DNA from: CAYLLN01 sp036496265
GTDB lineage: Bacteria > Planctomycetota > Planctomycetia > Pirellulales > Pirellulaceae
Assembly: GCA_036496265.1 (NCBI GenBank)
Contig: DASXLL010000216.1
Span: 1-7,507, forward strand
Direction of reading: 5' to 3'
DNA: 7,507 bases
The notes under the pieces are model-generated. The model worked only from the letters and a program-made list of their open reading frames with translations, did no database searches and was not told the origin of the DNA. The position numbers were made by a program, and so were the translations under genes. Below, one piece after another: positions 1 through 6,200 of this stretch; position 1 is the stretch's first letter, and each line of letters opens with the position of its first letter.

Positions 1-162
1 CCCTCTCGCCAAGTCGCGGTTGCGACCTACAAAAGCAAATCCCCGACCAACAACCGGCTAGGTGATTTTCCCGAGAAAAACCCAGCTAGCACGCCAACTC
101 AAACCGGTAGAATCTACAAACTTGTGGGCAATACTCAGGGCCAGAGGCCTATCCTACGTTAG
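1..162 (+). CDS. 3' end of an unrecognised gene (partial, uncertain)
   Basis: Frame 1 is open from the first base for 53 codons and ends in TAG at 160-162. The start lies outside the window. The peptide is polar and rich in K, N, T and P, and ends with a GRIYKL motif followed by NTQGQRPILR. I do not recognise a family. About 55% of codons end in G or C, which is compatible with coding but is weak support. The frame runs tail to tail into the DUF1559 gene and the two overlap by 4 bp (159-162). Its last dozen codons pass through a small GGCC-AGA-GGCC palindrome that looks like intergenic repeat DNA, so the true end of the original gene may have been altered. The plus strand here is rich in C and A, opposite to the rest of the window. 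It could equally be non-coding DNA that is open by chance. Confidence 0.4.
   Translation, partial: PSRQVAVATYKSKSPTNNRLGDFPEKNPASTPTQTGRIYKLVGNTQGQRPILR
136..150. repeat. small GGCC palindrome between convergent genes
   Basis: GGCC (139-142) and GGCC (146-149) flank an AGA loop, giving a 4-bp stem that a G-U pair can extend. It sits just before the two convergent stop codons. No T-run follows on either strand, so a classical terminator is not supported. It resembles the short GC-rich palindromes that end in a CCTACG-like tail in planctomycete intergenic DNA, but that comparison is from memory. Confidence 0.3.
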
Positions 163-1082
163 AAGTCGTTGATGGAGTCGCCGCCGGCGCTGGAGCAGAT
201 GGCTCGCCAAGTGCCGATGGCGATGTTGTTGGAGACGAAGCGAGTTGAGCCGTCGCAGAGGACGGTGTGGACGCCACCGGCGTGGCGGCTGCGGGAGGCC
301 ATCATGGTGGGGGTTGAGGCGGTGGCGATGATGCAGGGAGGATTGAGCAGTTTGGTGGGGTCGCATTGACCGCCGGAATACAGACAGTCGGGAATCGAGC
401 TGTTGGGGCCTTGGTAGCCTTGAAAGACGGCACCGCCGCGCCACCAACTGAAGCCGCGGAGGTCGCCGGGCTGACCTTGGATTGTTTCGGCCACCATGAT
501 CGTGTTACTGAGGCCGTCGGTAATTTCGGCGAAGCGGACGCCGGGGCGGTGGTCGGTGGCGCTGATCTCTTCGAAAAACGGCGCGCCGAGGAACTTGACG
601 CCGTTGTAATCAGACTGGTCGTAGATGGTGTTGCCGAAGTTGACGACGTAGTTGTGGTAGGTGATGCCGCTGTTGGCGACGCGCTGCGGGTTGGTGTCGC
701 TGGGGCAAGTGAGGACTTTGATCTTTTTGGTGGTTACAGGAAAATTTGGGAGGTTGCTGTAGCGGGCGTCATCGACCGGCACGCCGAATTTGTGCTCCAT
801 GTGGTAGAGGTCGAAGAGAGCACCTTGCTCGATGAATGGCAAAATGGAGACTTGCCAGGTGCCCCAGCAGCAGCCGTAGGTGCCGATGGGGAGGCGCTGG
901 TTGGTGCTTTCGTAGTTGTGGAAGGCGACACCAACTTGCTTGAGCTGGCTGACGCATTGGGAGCGGCGAGCGGCTTCGCGGGCGGATTGGACCGCGGGGA
1001 GGAGCATGGCGACGAGGACGCCGATGATGGCGATGACGACCAGGAGCTCGACGAGGGTGAAGGCGCGGCGGATGGGGAACAT
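159..1082 (-). CDS. DUF1559 prepilin-like protein with H-X9-DG tail
   Basis: A 307-residue protein of the DUF1559 (SBP_bac_10) family, which is greatly expanded in Planctomycetes. Its role is not established; it is thought to be a secreted, pseudopilin-like envelope component. The N-terminus is a type IV prepilin signal: MFPIRRA, then FTLVELLVV with the conserved Glu, then a hydrophobic helix (about residues 8-30) ending in LLPAVQSAREAARRSQC. The residue before the expected prepilin peptidase cut is Ala instead of the usual Gly. The C-terminus holds the processing-associated H-X9-DG motif (H267, D277, G278) and ends near the stop, as expected of a full-length member. I chose ATG at 1080-1082 because GGAG lies 6 nt upstream. 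A longer in-frame start at 1151 would add 23 residues translated from intergenic repeat DNA and is unlikely. It lies downstream of, and on the same strand as, the lipoprotein gene, a pairing common in this phylum. Confidence 0.93.
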   Translation of the reverse strand: MFPIRRAFTLVELLVVIAIIGVLVAMLLPAVQSAREAARRSQCVSQLKQVGVAFHNYESTNQRLPIGTYGCCWGTWQVSILPFIEQGALFDLYHMEHKFGVPVDDARYSNLPNFPVTTKKIKVLTCPSDTNPQRVANSGITYHNYVVNFGNTIYDQSDYNGVKFLGAPFFEEISATDHRPGVRFAEITDGLSNTIMVAETIQGQPGDLRGFSWWRGGAVFQGYQGPNSSIPDCLYSGGQCDPTKLLNPPCIIATASTPTMMASRSRHAGGVHTVLCDGSTRFVSNNIAIGTWRAICSSAGGDSINDF

Positions 1083-1110
1083 GGTGGGCTCCGATTGCGG
1101 CGGGCAGATC

Positions 1111-1215
1111 GAAATTCGAAATTCGAAATCCGAAGCACGAAACAAACTCAAATCGAAAAATTCGAATGACCGAAACGGTCATGTGTTGTTTGGAGTTTTC
1201 TGGTTTCGTGCTTCG
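1111..1215. repeat. inverted 7-nt repeat arrays forming a long stem-loop
   Basis: The left part is a run of heptamers starting with GAA: GAAATTC, GAAATTC, GAAATCC, GAAGCAC, GAAACAA (1111-1145). The right part carries the same kind of heptamers on the opposite strand. CGAAGCACGAAAC (1131-1143) is the exact reverse complement of GTTTCGTGCTTCG (1203-1215), a 13-bp stem. Further in, AAACTC (1144-1149) pairs with GAGTTT (1193-1198). At the centre ATGACCG-AAA-CGGTCAT (1166-1182) forms a perfect 7-bp hairpin. It starts 10 bp after the lipoprotein stop and reaches to within 30 bp of the DUF1559 start. It may end, attenuate or protect transcripts between the two genes. A five-T run follows the central hairpin on the minus strand after a few bases, which makes a weak terminator possible. 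Confidence 0.8.
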
Positions 1216-1224
1216 TGCTTTGGC

Positions 1225-1686
1225 TTAGTCGAGGGCAAAGTCGGCGGTGTGGGGACCGCGGCCTTTGGGGACTTCGATTTTGAGGGTGGATTGGAGGTTG
1301 TATTTTTTGGGGATGCGCTCGACGGCGAAGGAGCGTTCGTCGCCGGGGGGGCCTTCGACCTTTTCGACTTTGCCGCGATCGGGTGAGGTAATCATGACCT
1401 TATACGAGCCGGGTGGCAGGCCGTCGGTGACCTTCGTGTGGTAGCGGCCATTTTCGATCATGGCACCGCTGCTGACGCCGTGGTCAGGGTCTTCGGGAGA
1501 GAATTGAATGGAGCCGTAATCGACGGGTTTGCCATTGAGCGTGATTTGGCCCTGGATGGGGCGGCGGCCGAGGGGGTTAGGTTCGCTGCAGCCGACGATC
1601 AGCGCGAGTAGTGGCAGCGATAGGAGCGCGAGGCGGCGGGATGGCCGCGAATAGCGGGAAGTTGGCCTGAGAATGCAGCGGACCAT
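1225..1686 (-). CDS. small lipoprotein, transthyretin/carboxypeptidase-regulatory-like
   Basis: A 153-residue predicted lipoprotein. The basic N-terminus (RPSRR, residues 14-18) and hydrophobic stretch (19-31) end in a lipobox LIVGC with the lipidated Cys at 33, so the mature protein should be membrane anchored. The rest is a single beta-sandwich of the transthyretin-like or carboxypeptidase regulatory type: IQGQITLNGKPV (44-55), then a central strand pair around NGRYHTKV, then GLPPGSYKVMIT (89-100), and a final ST-rich strand ending in FALD. Such proteins are often encoded beside DUF1559 genes in planctomycetes; their function is unknown. I chose ATG at 1684-1686, with AGGA about 12 nt upstream and a TATAAT box 46 bp upstream. 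An in-frame ATG at 1716 has no ribosome binding site and would leave a leader of only about 10 nt. Longer readings to 1809 run through the promoter. Confidence 0.85.
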   Translation of the reverse strand: MVRCILRPTSRYSRPSRRLALLSLPLLALIVGCSEPNPLGRRPIQGQITLNGKPVDYGSIQFSPEDPDHGVSSGAMIENGRYHTKVTDGLPPGSYKVMITSPDRGKVEKVEGPPGDERSFAVERIPKKYNLQSTLKIEVPKGRGPHTADFALD

Positions 1687-1732
1687 GATGAATCGTGTTC
1701 CTGGCCTACGGTGCATGCGAATCGCTGGGCGG

Positions 1733-1762
1733 ATTATAGAATTGGCGAGCGGGGAAACACAA
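1733..1762 (-). promoter_or_regulatory. sigma70-type promoter for the lipoprotein gene
   Basis: On the minus strand a perfect TATAAT (1738 down to 1733) lies 18 nt downstream of TTGTGT (1762 down to 1757), which matches TTGACA at the three strongest positions. Transcription would start near 1726, giving a leader of about 40 nt before the ATG at 1686. This agrees with the chosen start. Confidence 0.55.
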
Positions 1763-1798
1763 GCAAAACTTAAGTCGTAGGCGGGTTGGGCGGGATCA

Positions 1799-1822
1799 CA
1801 CAGAGGCACGGAGGCACATAGG
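1799..1822 (+). repeat. 8-nt tandem repeat, three units
   Basis: CACAGAGG (1799-1806), CACGGAGG (1807-1814) and CACATAGG (1815-1822) stand head to tail. The unit differs from the 9-nt array that begins 14 bp later. It lies in the divergent region between the lipoprotein and RraA-like genes. Confidence 0.75.
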
Positions 1823-1830
1823 GGAGCGGA

Positions 1831-1871
1831 TTAAACACGAAGGACACGAAGAGCACTAAGAGCACTAAGAG
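1831..1871 (+). repeat. 9-nt CAC-GAAG-type array, copy 1
   Basis: TTAAA is followed by four nonamers: CACGAAGGA, CACGAAGAG, CACTAAGAG and CACTAAGAG. The first 30 bases match the reverse complement of 3211-3240 at 28 of 30 positions, so these are copies of one dispersed element. It ends 60 bp before the RraA-like start codon. The remaining bases up to 1921 hold no promoter I can support. Confidence 0.8.
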
Positions 1872-1921
1872 CGGGGCCAGGCAGTGTTTTAGAAGGTAAG
1901 TTTTTAAAAATGCACGTTAGT

Positions 1922-1927
1922 GGGGAG
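1922..1927 (+). promoter_or_regulatory. ribosome binding site that fixes the RraA-like start
   Basis: A strongly purine-rich GGGGAG element ends 4 nt before the ATG at 1932. It makes ATG 1932 preferable to the in-frame GTG at 1920, which lies on top of this site. Confidence 0.65.
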
Positions 1928-1931
1928 TTGT

Positions 1932-2585
1932 ATGGCTGAGATCACGCTGGGGCAGATGCGGGAGAAGTTGTATTCGGCGGTGGTTTGCGATGCGCTGGAT
2001 GGGTTGGGGTTTAGGAATCAGTCGCCGCGGGTGCAGCTCCGGCCGTTGACGGGGCAGGGGGTATTAATTGGGCGGTGCAAGACGACGCTGTGGGCGGAGA
2101 TGGGGCATGAGGATCCGCGGCCGTATGAATTGGAGCTAAAGGCGGTGGATAGTTGTCAGCCGGACGATGTGATGATTTGTGCGGCGGGCGGGTCCAGCAG
2201 ATCGGCGCTGTGGGGCGAGTTGCTTTCGACGGCGTGTCGCCGCGCGGGGGCGGTGGGAGCGATTGTCGATGGAGCGGTCAGGGATGTGGTGAAGATGACG
2301 GCGATGGGCTTTCCTTGCTTTGCGCGAGCGACGTTGCCGTATGACAGCCGGGATCGGAACCGGGTGATTGATGTGGATGTGGCTGTGGAGATCGATGGCG
2401 TGCGGTTTTCGCCGGGTGATTTGGTGGTGGCGGATGTGGATGGGGTGGTGGTGGTGCCGCGGTCGGTCGAAGGAGATGTGATTGCGGCAGCGTGGAAGAA
2501 GGTGAATGCGGAGAATGTGGTGAGAGAGGCGATTGCTGGGGGGATGACATCCGCCGAGGCGTTCAAGAAATATGGCGTGCTATGA
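1932..2585 (+). CDS. RraA/HMG-aldolase-like family protein
   Basis: A 217-residue member of the RraA-like superfamily, which includes class II 4-hydroxy-4-methyl-2-oxoglutarate aldolases (metal-dependent, releasing pyruvate) and E. coli RraA, an RNase E inhibitor. The family pattern is present in order: VVCDALDGLG near the N-terminus, AAGGSSRSALWGELLSTACRRAG in the middle (the Gly pair and the WGE motif), and DGAVRD with the Arg-Asp pair (R117, D118) that binds substrate and metal in the aldolases. GDLVVADVDGVVVVP follows. The length is slightly above that of the short RraA proteins. Retention of the Arg-Asp pair favours neither role by itself, because E. coli RraA also keeps a similar motif. 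I lean to a small-molecule aldolase or decarboxylase because no RNase E gene is nearby. It appears to be a single-gene transcript: both neighbours are on the opposite strand. Its codons end mostly in G or T. Confidence 0.88.
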   Translation: MAEITLGQMREKLYSAVVCDALDGLGFRNQSPRVQLRPLTGQGVLIGRCKTTLWAEMGHEDPRPYELELKAVDSCQPDDVMICAAGGSSRSALWGELLSTACRRAGAVGAIVDGAVRDVVKMTAMGFPCFARATLPYDSRDRNRVIDVDVAVEIDGVRFSPGDLVVADVDGVVVVPRSVEGDVIAAAWKKVNAENVVREAIAGGMTSAEAFKKYGVL

Positions 2586-2592
2586 GAAGAAT

Positions 2593-2635
2593 TTAAAAAC
2601 GAACGGCACTAAGAACACAAAGAAGAAAAGGAGAA
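2593..2635 (+). repeat. degenerate 9-nt array, copy 2
   Basis: TTTAAAAACGAACGG is followed by CACTAAGAA (2607-2615) and CACAAAGAA (2616-2624), then an A/G-rich tail. It is the most diverged copy and runs in the same direction as copies 1 and 3. It fills the 56 bp between the convergent RraA-like and GxxExxY genes. Confidence 0.6.
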
Positions 2636-2641
2636 AGCAAG

Positions 2642-3034
2642 CTAGCGGGCAATGCGATGGAGGCCGTCTTTTAAGAGTTTCACATTGAAGTTGATGAGGA
2701 AGGCGAGGCGGAGGTTTGTGAGTCGGAGGTGGGTGAGGACTTGGGCAGTGAAGACGGGGTGAAGTTCTTGCACCGACTTTATTTCGCAGATGATTCGACT
2801 ATCGACTAGCAGGTCGCAGCGGAAGCCTTCTTCGAATTGGAGGCCGTCGTATTGGATGGGGACTGGGATCTGGCGTTCGACTTTGAGGCCGCGCTTTCGC
2901 AGTTCGTGAGCGAGACAGACTTCGTAAACGCTCTCGAGCAAGCCGGGTCCGAGAGCGCGATGCACGGCGATCGCGGCGTCAACAATGATGGAGGCGACGC
3001 GTTCGTCGTCGGGTGGGATTGGTTCGATACTCAT
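2642..3034 (-). CDS. GxxExxY protein (PD-(D/E)XK-like fold)
   Basis: A 130-residue protein of the GxxExxY family, named for the motif seen here as G31-LL-E34-SV-Y37, preceded by VHRALGP. The next conserved block has D74 (CDLLVD), then E84-I-K86 (ICEIKS), the layout of a PD-(D/E)XK nuclease active site. The C-terminal part (QVLTHLRLTNLRLAFLINFN, 99-118) is typical of the family. The length is normal and all key residues are kept, so it looks intact. The function is not established; related folds are nucleases of DNA repair, restriction and mobile elements. The start at 3034 has only a weak GGGA upstream, but the protein begins where the family does. The gene is bracketed by copies of the 9-nt CAC-GAAG-type repeat running in the same direction, 7 bp after its stop and 21 bp before its start. 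That association may matter for how it spreads. Confidence 0.88.
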   Translation of the reverse strand: MSIEPIPPDDERVASIIVDAAIAVHRALGPGLLESVYEVCLAHELRKRGLKVERQIPVPIQYDGLQFEEGFRCDLLVDSRIICEIKSVQELHPVFTAQVLTHLRLTNLRLAFLINFNVKLLKDGLHRIAR

Positions 3035-3055
3035 GGATTGTCCCGGGCAAGGAAG

Positions 3056-3085
3056 TTAAACACGAAGAGCACAAAGATCACGAAG
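3056..3085 (+). repeat. 9-nt array copy 3, left arm of inverted pair
   Basis: TTAAA followed by CACGAAGAG, CACAAAGAT and CACGAAG. It is the reverse complement of 3211-3240 with 27 of 30 bases matching. Confidence 0.85.
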
Positions 3086-3210
3086 GGGATGCAGGTAGAG
3101 GACTACGAATCAAATAATACAAACAAGGAGGAGCAGGCATTGAAAGCCGGTGGCGGAGGATGGGTGAAAGAACGCCAGCCGTATTCGAAAGTCGGTTTTT
3201 TTGCTTTCTT
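3086..3210. other. spacer between inverted repeat arms, no gene seen
   Basis: These 125 bp separate the two arms of the inverted pair. A plus-strand open frame crosses them, but it runs antisense through the GxxExxY gene and has no family features. A seven-T run at 3196-3202 on the plus strand is not preceded by a convincing hairpin. On the minus strand the segment reads as pyrimidine-rich CATCCTCCGCC-like DNA of the kind that accompanies such repeats. No promoter for the GxxExxY gene can be supported. Confidence 0.5.
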
Positions 3211-3240
3211 CTTCGTGCTCTTTGTGTCCTTCGTGTTTAA
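3211..3240 (-). repeat. 9-nt array copy 4, right arm of inverted pair
   Basis: Read on the minus strand it is TTAAA followed by CACGAAGGA, CACAAAGAG and CACGAAG, matching copy 1 at 28 of 30 bases and copy 3 at 27 of 30. It lies 27 bp downstream of the heme-protein stop codon, so a transcript from that gene would carry both arms and could fold into a long stem. Confidence 0.85.
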
Positions 3241-3267
3241 ATCTCTGCTGGCCGAAGTGGATCGAGG

Positions 3268-6200
3268 TTAGTTGCGTTCGGCGAGGGGTTGTGTGGAGCG
3301 AAGGTAGGCGAAGAGGTCGCGGATTTGTTGGTCGGTGAGGAGCTTGAGCTGGCCGTCGGGCATGAGGGAGGTTTTGATGGCGCGGAGGTCTTCGATGCTT
3401 TCGCGGGGGAGGGAGATGTTTTGGCCGTCGGCGCCGCGGAGGACGACGAGGCTGGGGTCTTGGTCGGCGATAAGGCCGGTGAGGGTGCGGCCATCGGTGG
3501 TGCGGGCGACGAAGTTTTCGAAACCTTCGCGGATTTCGGCGCTGGGGTTGACGACGTTCATCAGCATGCCGCGGAGGTCGTCGCGCTTGTAAGTAGTCAG
3601 GTCCGGGCCGATTTTGCCGCCTTTGTTGAAGAGCGTGTGGCATTTGCCGCAGGTTTCGACATAGAGCTTGCGGCCGGAGTAGGGATTGCCTTTGGCCTGG
3701 CCGATGACGCCGATGAGTTTTTCAATTTGGGCGCGAAGTTCTTCGGGCGAGGGGCCGGAGAGGTCGCCGAAGTGCTTTTTGCAGAGCATGGCGATCTGGG
3801 AAGAGTCGTGCAGGAGGAAGCGGCGGACGGTGGGTTCGCTGACGGTTTTGGCGTCGATTTTTTGAGCGTCAATCTGGGCGAGGAATTGCTCAGACCAATT
3901 CTTGCGGCTGGCGATGAGCGATTGGGCGACGTCGCGGACCTGGTCGGGGAGGTTGTTGTAGAGATCGATGACGGTGCTGCCGATGGACGGGTCGCCATAC
4001 GATTGCAGAGCGCCGAGGGCGGCGGATTTGAGGCCGTCGTTGCGAGAGTCGGCGACGATTTTTAAGAGGGCTGGGACGCAACTTGGTTGATTAATGGTGG
4101 CAAAAATGGCGACGAGCTGCTGGCGCTTGGCGGCGTCGGCTTTGTCGTCAGCGATGGTTTTCAAGGCTTCGGCGACGGCGGCTGGCTCGCCTTGGCGGAG
4201 GCGGATGGTGGGCGAAGATGCGCCGGCTTTTGACATGGCGGTGGCGAGCTCGACGGGGAGGTTGGCGATTGTGCGGCCTTCGTAGGCGGCTTCGAGGCCG
4301 GCCATGAGACGGCTGGCGTGTTCTTTGGTGGGGGCGAGTTCGAGGAGTTTGGCGGCAGTTAAAAGGTCTTTGCGCTGGCCGGTGGCGGCGTAGCGGCGCA
4401 TGAGGCGCTCGGAAAGGTGCTTGCTGACGATCGGCTGGTCCCAGAAGGCTTTGTCGGTGAAGAGGGCGAGGACGGCGTCGCGGTCGGCGTCGGCTTTGGA
4501 TTCGATGGCCCACCAGAGCAGCAGCGGAATGTGGATGTCATCGACGTCCTGACTGCGCTGGGCGAGGTTTTTGATGATCGGCATTGCTTGCGCTGCAGGG
4601 AGGCGGCGGGCGGAGCAGGCGAGTTGGCTGCGGACTTCGACGTTAGGTTCGCGGTAGGCGAGGTCGGCGAGTTTTGCGGCGAGTTCGTCAGTAGTTTCGC
4701 CGTCATCGCAAACCAAGCGGATGCTCCAGACGCGGACGTAGGGATCGGTGTGGTCGAAAGCTTCAAGTTCGAGTCTTTTTGGCAATAAAGCATTCAAACC
4801 CCAAAGTTGTTCCAGACCGCGCTGACCATCTTTGAGAAACGGAAGGAGCCTAGCAACTTTTCCAAACGGTTTGTACGAGGGAACTTCCGAATCCTTATTA
4901 ATCAATTCGCGGAGGGCTGCCTGGCGGAACCATTTGTTGTGATCAAGAAGACGAGATTGGAGCTGTTTCGGGTCTTCTTTGCTGAGATCGAATAGCTTAC
5001 CCTCGCTTGCGCTTCGGGTTAGTGTGTTTTTCGAACTCAACCGATAAATCCGGCCGCTCTCTTTGTGGACGCGGCCTTGGTAGTGGCTGGCGTGGTCGAT
5101 GCGTTGCTCGTAGAAGTCGGCGACGTAGAGGGCACCATCTGGACCTAGCTGGATATCAACAGGCCTGAACCAAGTGTCGGTGGAGTCGAGGGCGTGGCCA
5201 GTATCGACGGTTTTGAAGGAGGAGCGGTCGGGGAGGATGTTGCTGAGGACGACGTGGCTGCCGAGCGGGTGGACGCCGAAGAGGCGGCCGTTGTATTTGT
5301 CCGGCAAAGCGCCGCCGTCGTAAATGATGAAGGTGTGCGTGAAGCGCTGTGACGGGGCACTAGCCATCGCTTCGAAGTAGCCAAACGAAAACGGATTCGA
5401 CAAATCGCCGTGCTTGCCGAAGCTTTTTTGGTAGTAGCCGCCTTGGACGTAGTGAAAGCCGCGGGTGTTGCCGCCGTTGTGGCCGCTGTAGATGCGGCCT
5501 TTGTCGTCGAATTCGATGCCGAAGGCGTTGCCGCCTCCTTCGGCGAAGATTTCGTACTTTTTCAGCTCGGGGTGATAGCGCCAGATGAGCTGGCCTTCGG
5601 AGTGAATGGCGGTTTTGTCGCCGGGGCGTTTGACGTTGGCGGTGACGGTGCTGCCTTGGGAGGAGTAGAGCCAGCCGTCGGGCCCCCAGCGGAGGTTGTT
5701 GGTGACGCTGTGAGAATCTTCGAAGTTGAAGCCTTCGAGGTGGACGACGGGATCGCCGTCAGGAATGTCGTCGCGGTTGGCGTCGGGATAGAAGAGGAGA
5801 TAGGGGGGCTGAAGAACCCAGACGCCGCCGCGGCCGAACTCGAACGAGGTGCAGAGGCTGAGGCCTTCGAGAAATGTTTTGTGCTGGTCGTATTTGCCGT
5901 CGCCGTCGGTGTCTTCGTGGATGGTGATTTTGTCGGCGCCGCGAAAATGGTTGGGCGGCGGCGGCGTGACCTGGTCATAGACACTGCGGAGGAATTTGTC
6001 CTGGCTGATCATCTTGAGGCCGGCGGGCATCGGATATTGGAGATAATTGACAACCCAAAGGCGGCCGCGGGAGTCGAATTTCATCGAGAGGGGCTGGCTA
6101 ATATGGGGCTCGGAGAGGACGAGATCGACGGCGAGGTCGTCAGGGGTCTTCATTCGTGCCAACGATTGTTCTGGCGAGAGTGGGCCGTCGTCGTTGGAGA

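Noticed and set aside
366..1169. 267-codon open frame on the plus strand opposite the DUF1559 gene
   Set aside because: It is a mirror of a high-GC gene: a composition dominated by G, A, V, D and E and no family motif. The minus-strand reading has a prepilin signal and an H-X9-DG motif.
1687..1809. N-terminal extension of the lipoprotein up to 1809
   Set aside because: The extension runs through the TATAAT promoter and would bury the lipoprotein signal behind 41 extra residues.
1831..1871. Possible CRISPR-like array
   Set aside because: The units are only 9 nt, directly joined without spacers, and no cas genes are present.
3190..3204. T-run at 3196-3202 as a plus-strand terminator
   Set aside because: No stable GC-rich hairpin precedes it and no plus-strand gene ends nearby.
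2837..3271. 144-codon plus-strand open frame over the GxxExxY gene and inverted repeat
   Set aside because: It runs antisense through the GxxExxY gene and through repeat DNA, with no recognisable domain.
3289..4065. 258-codon plus-strand open frame opposite the CxxCH domain
   Set aside because: Antisense shadow; the minus strand contains the CGKCH heme site and conserved surroundings.
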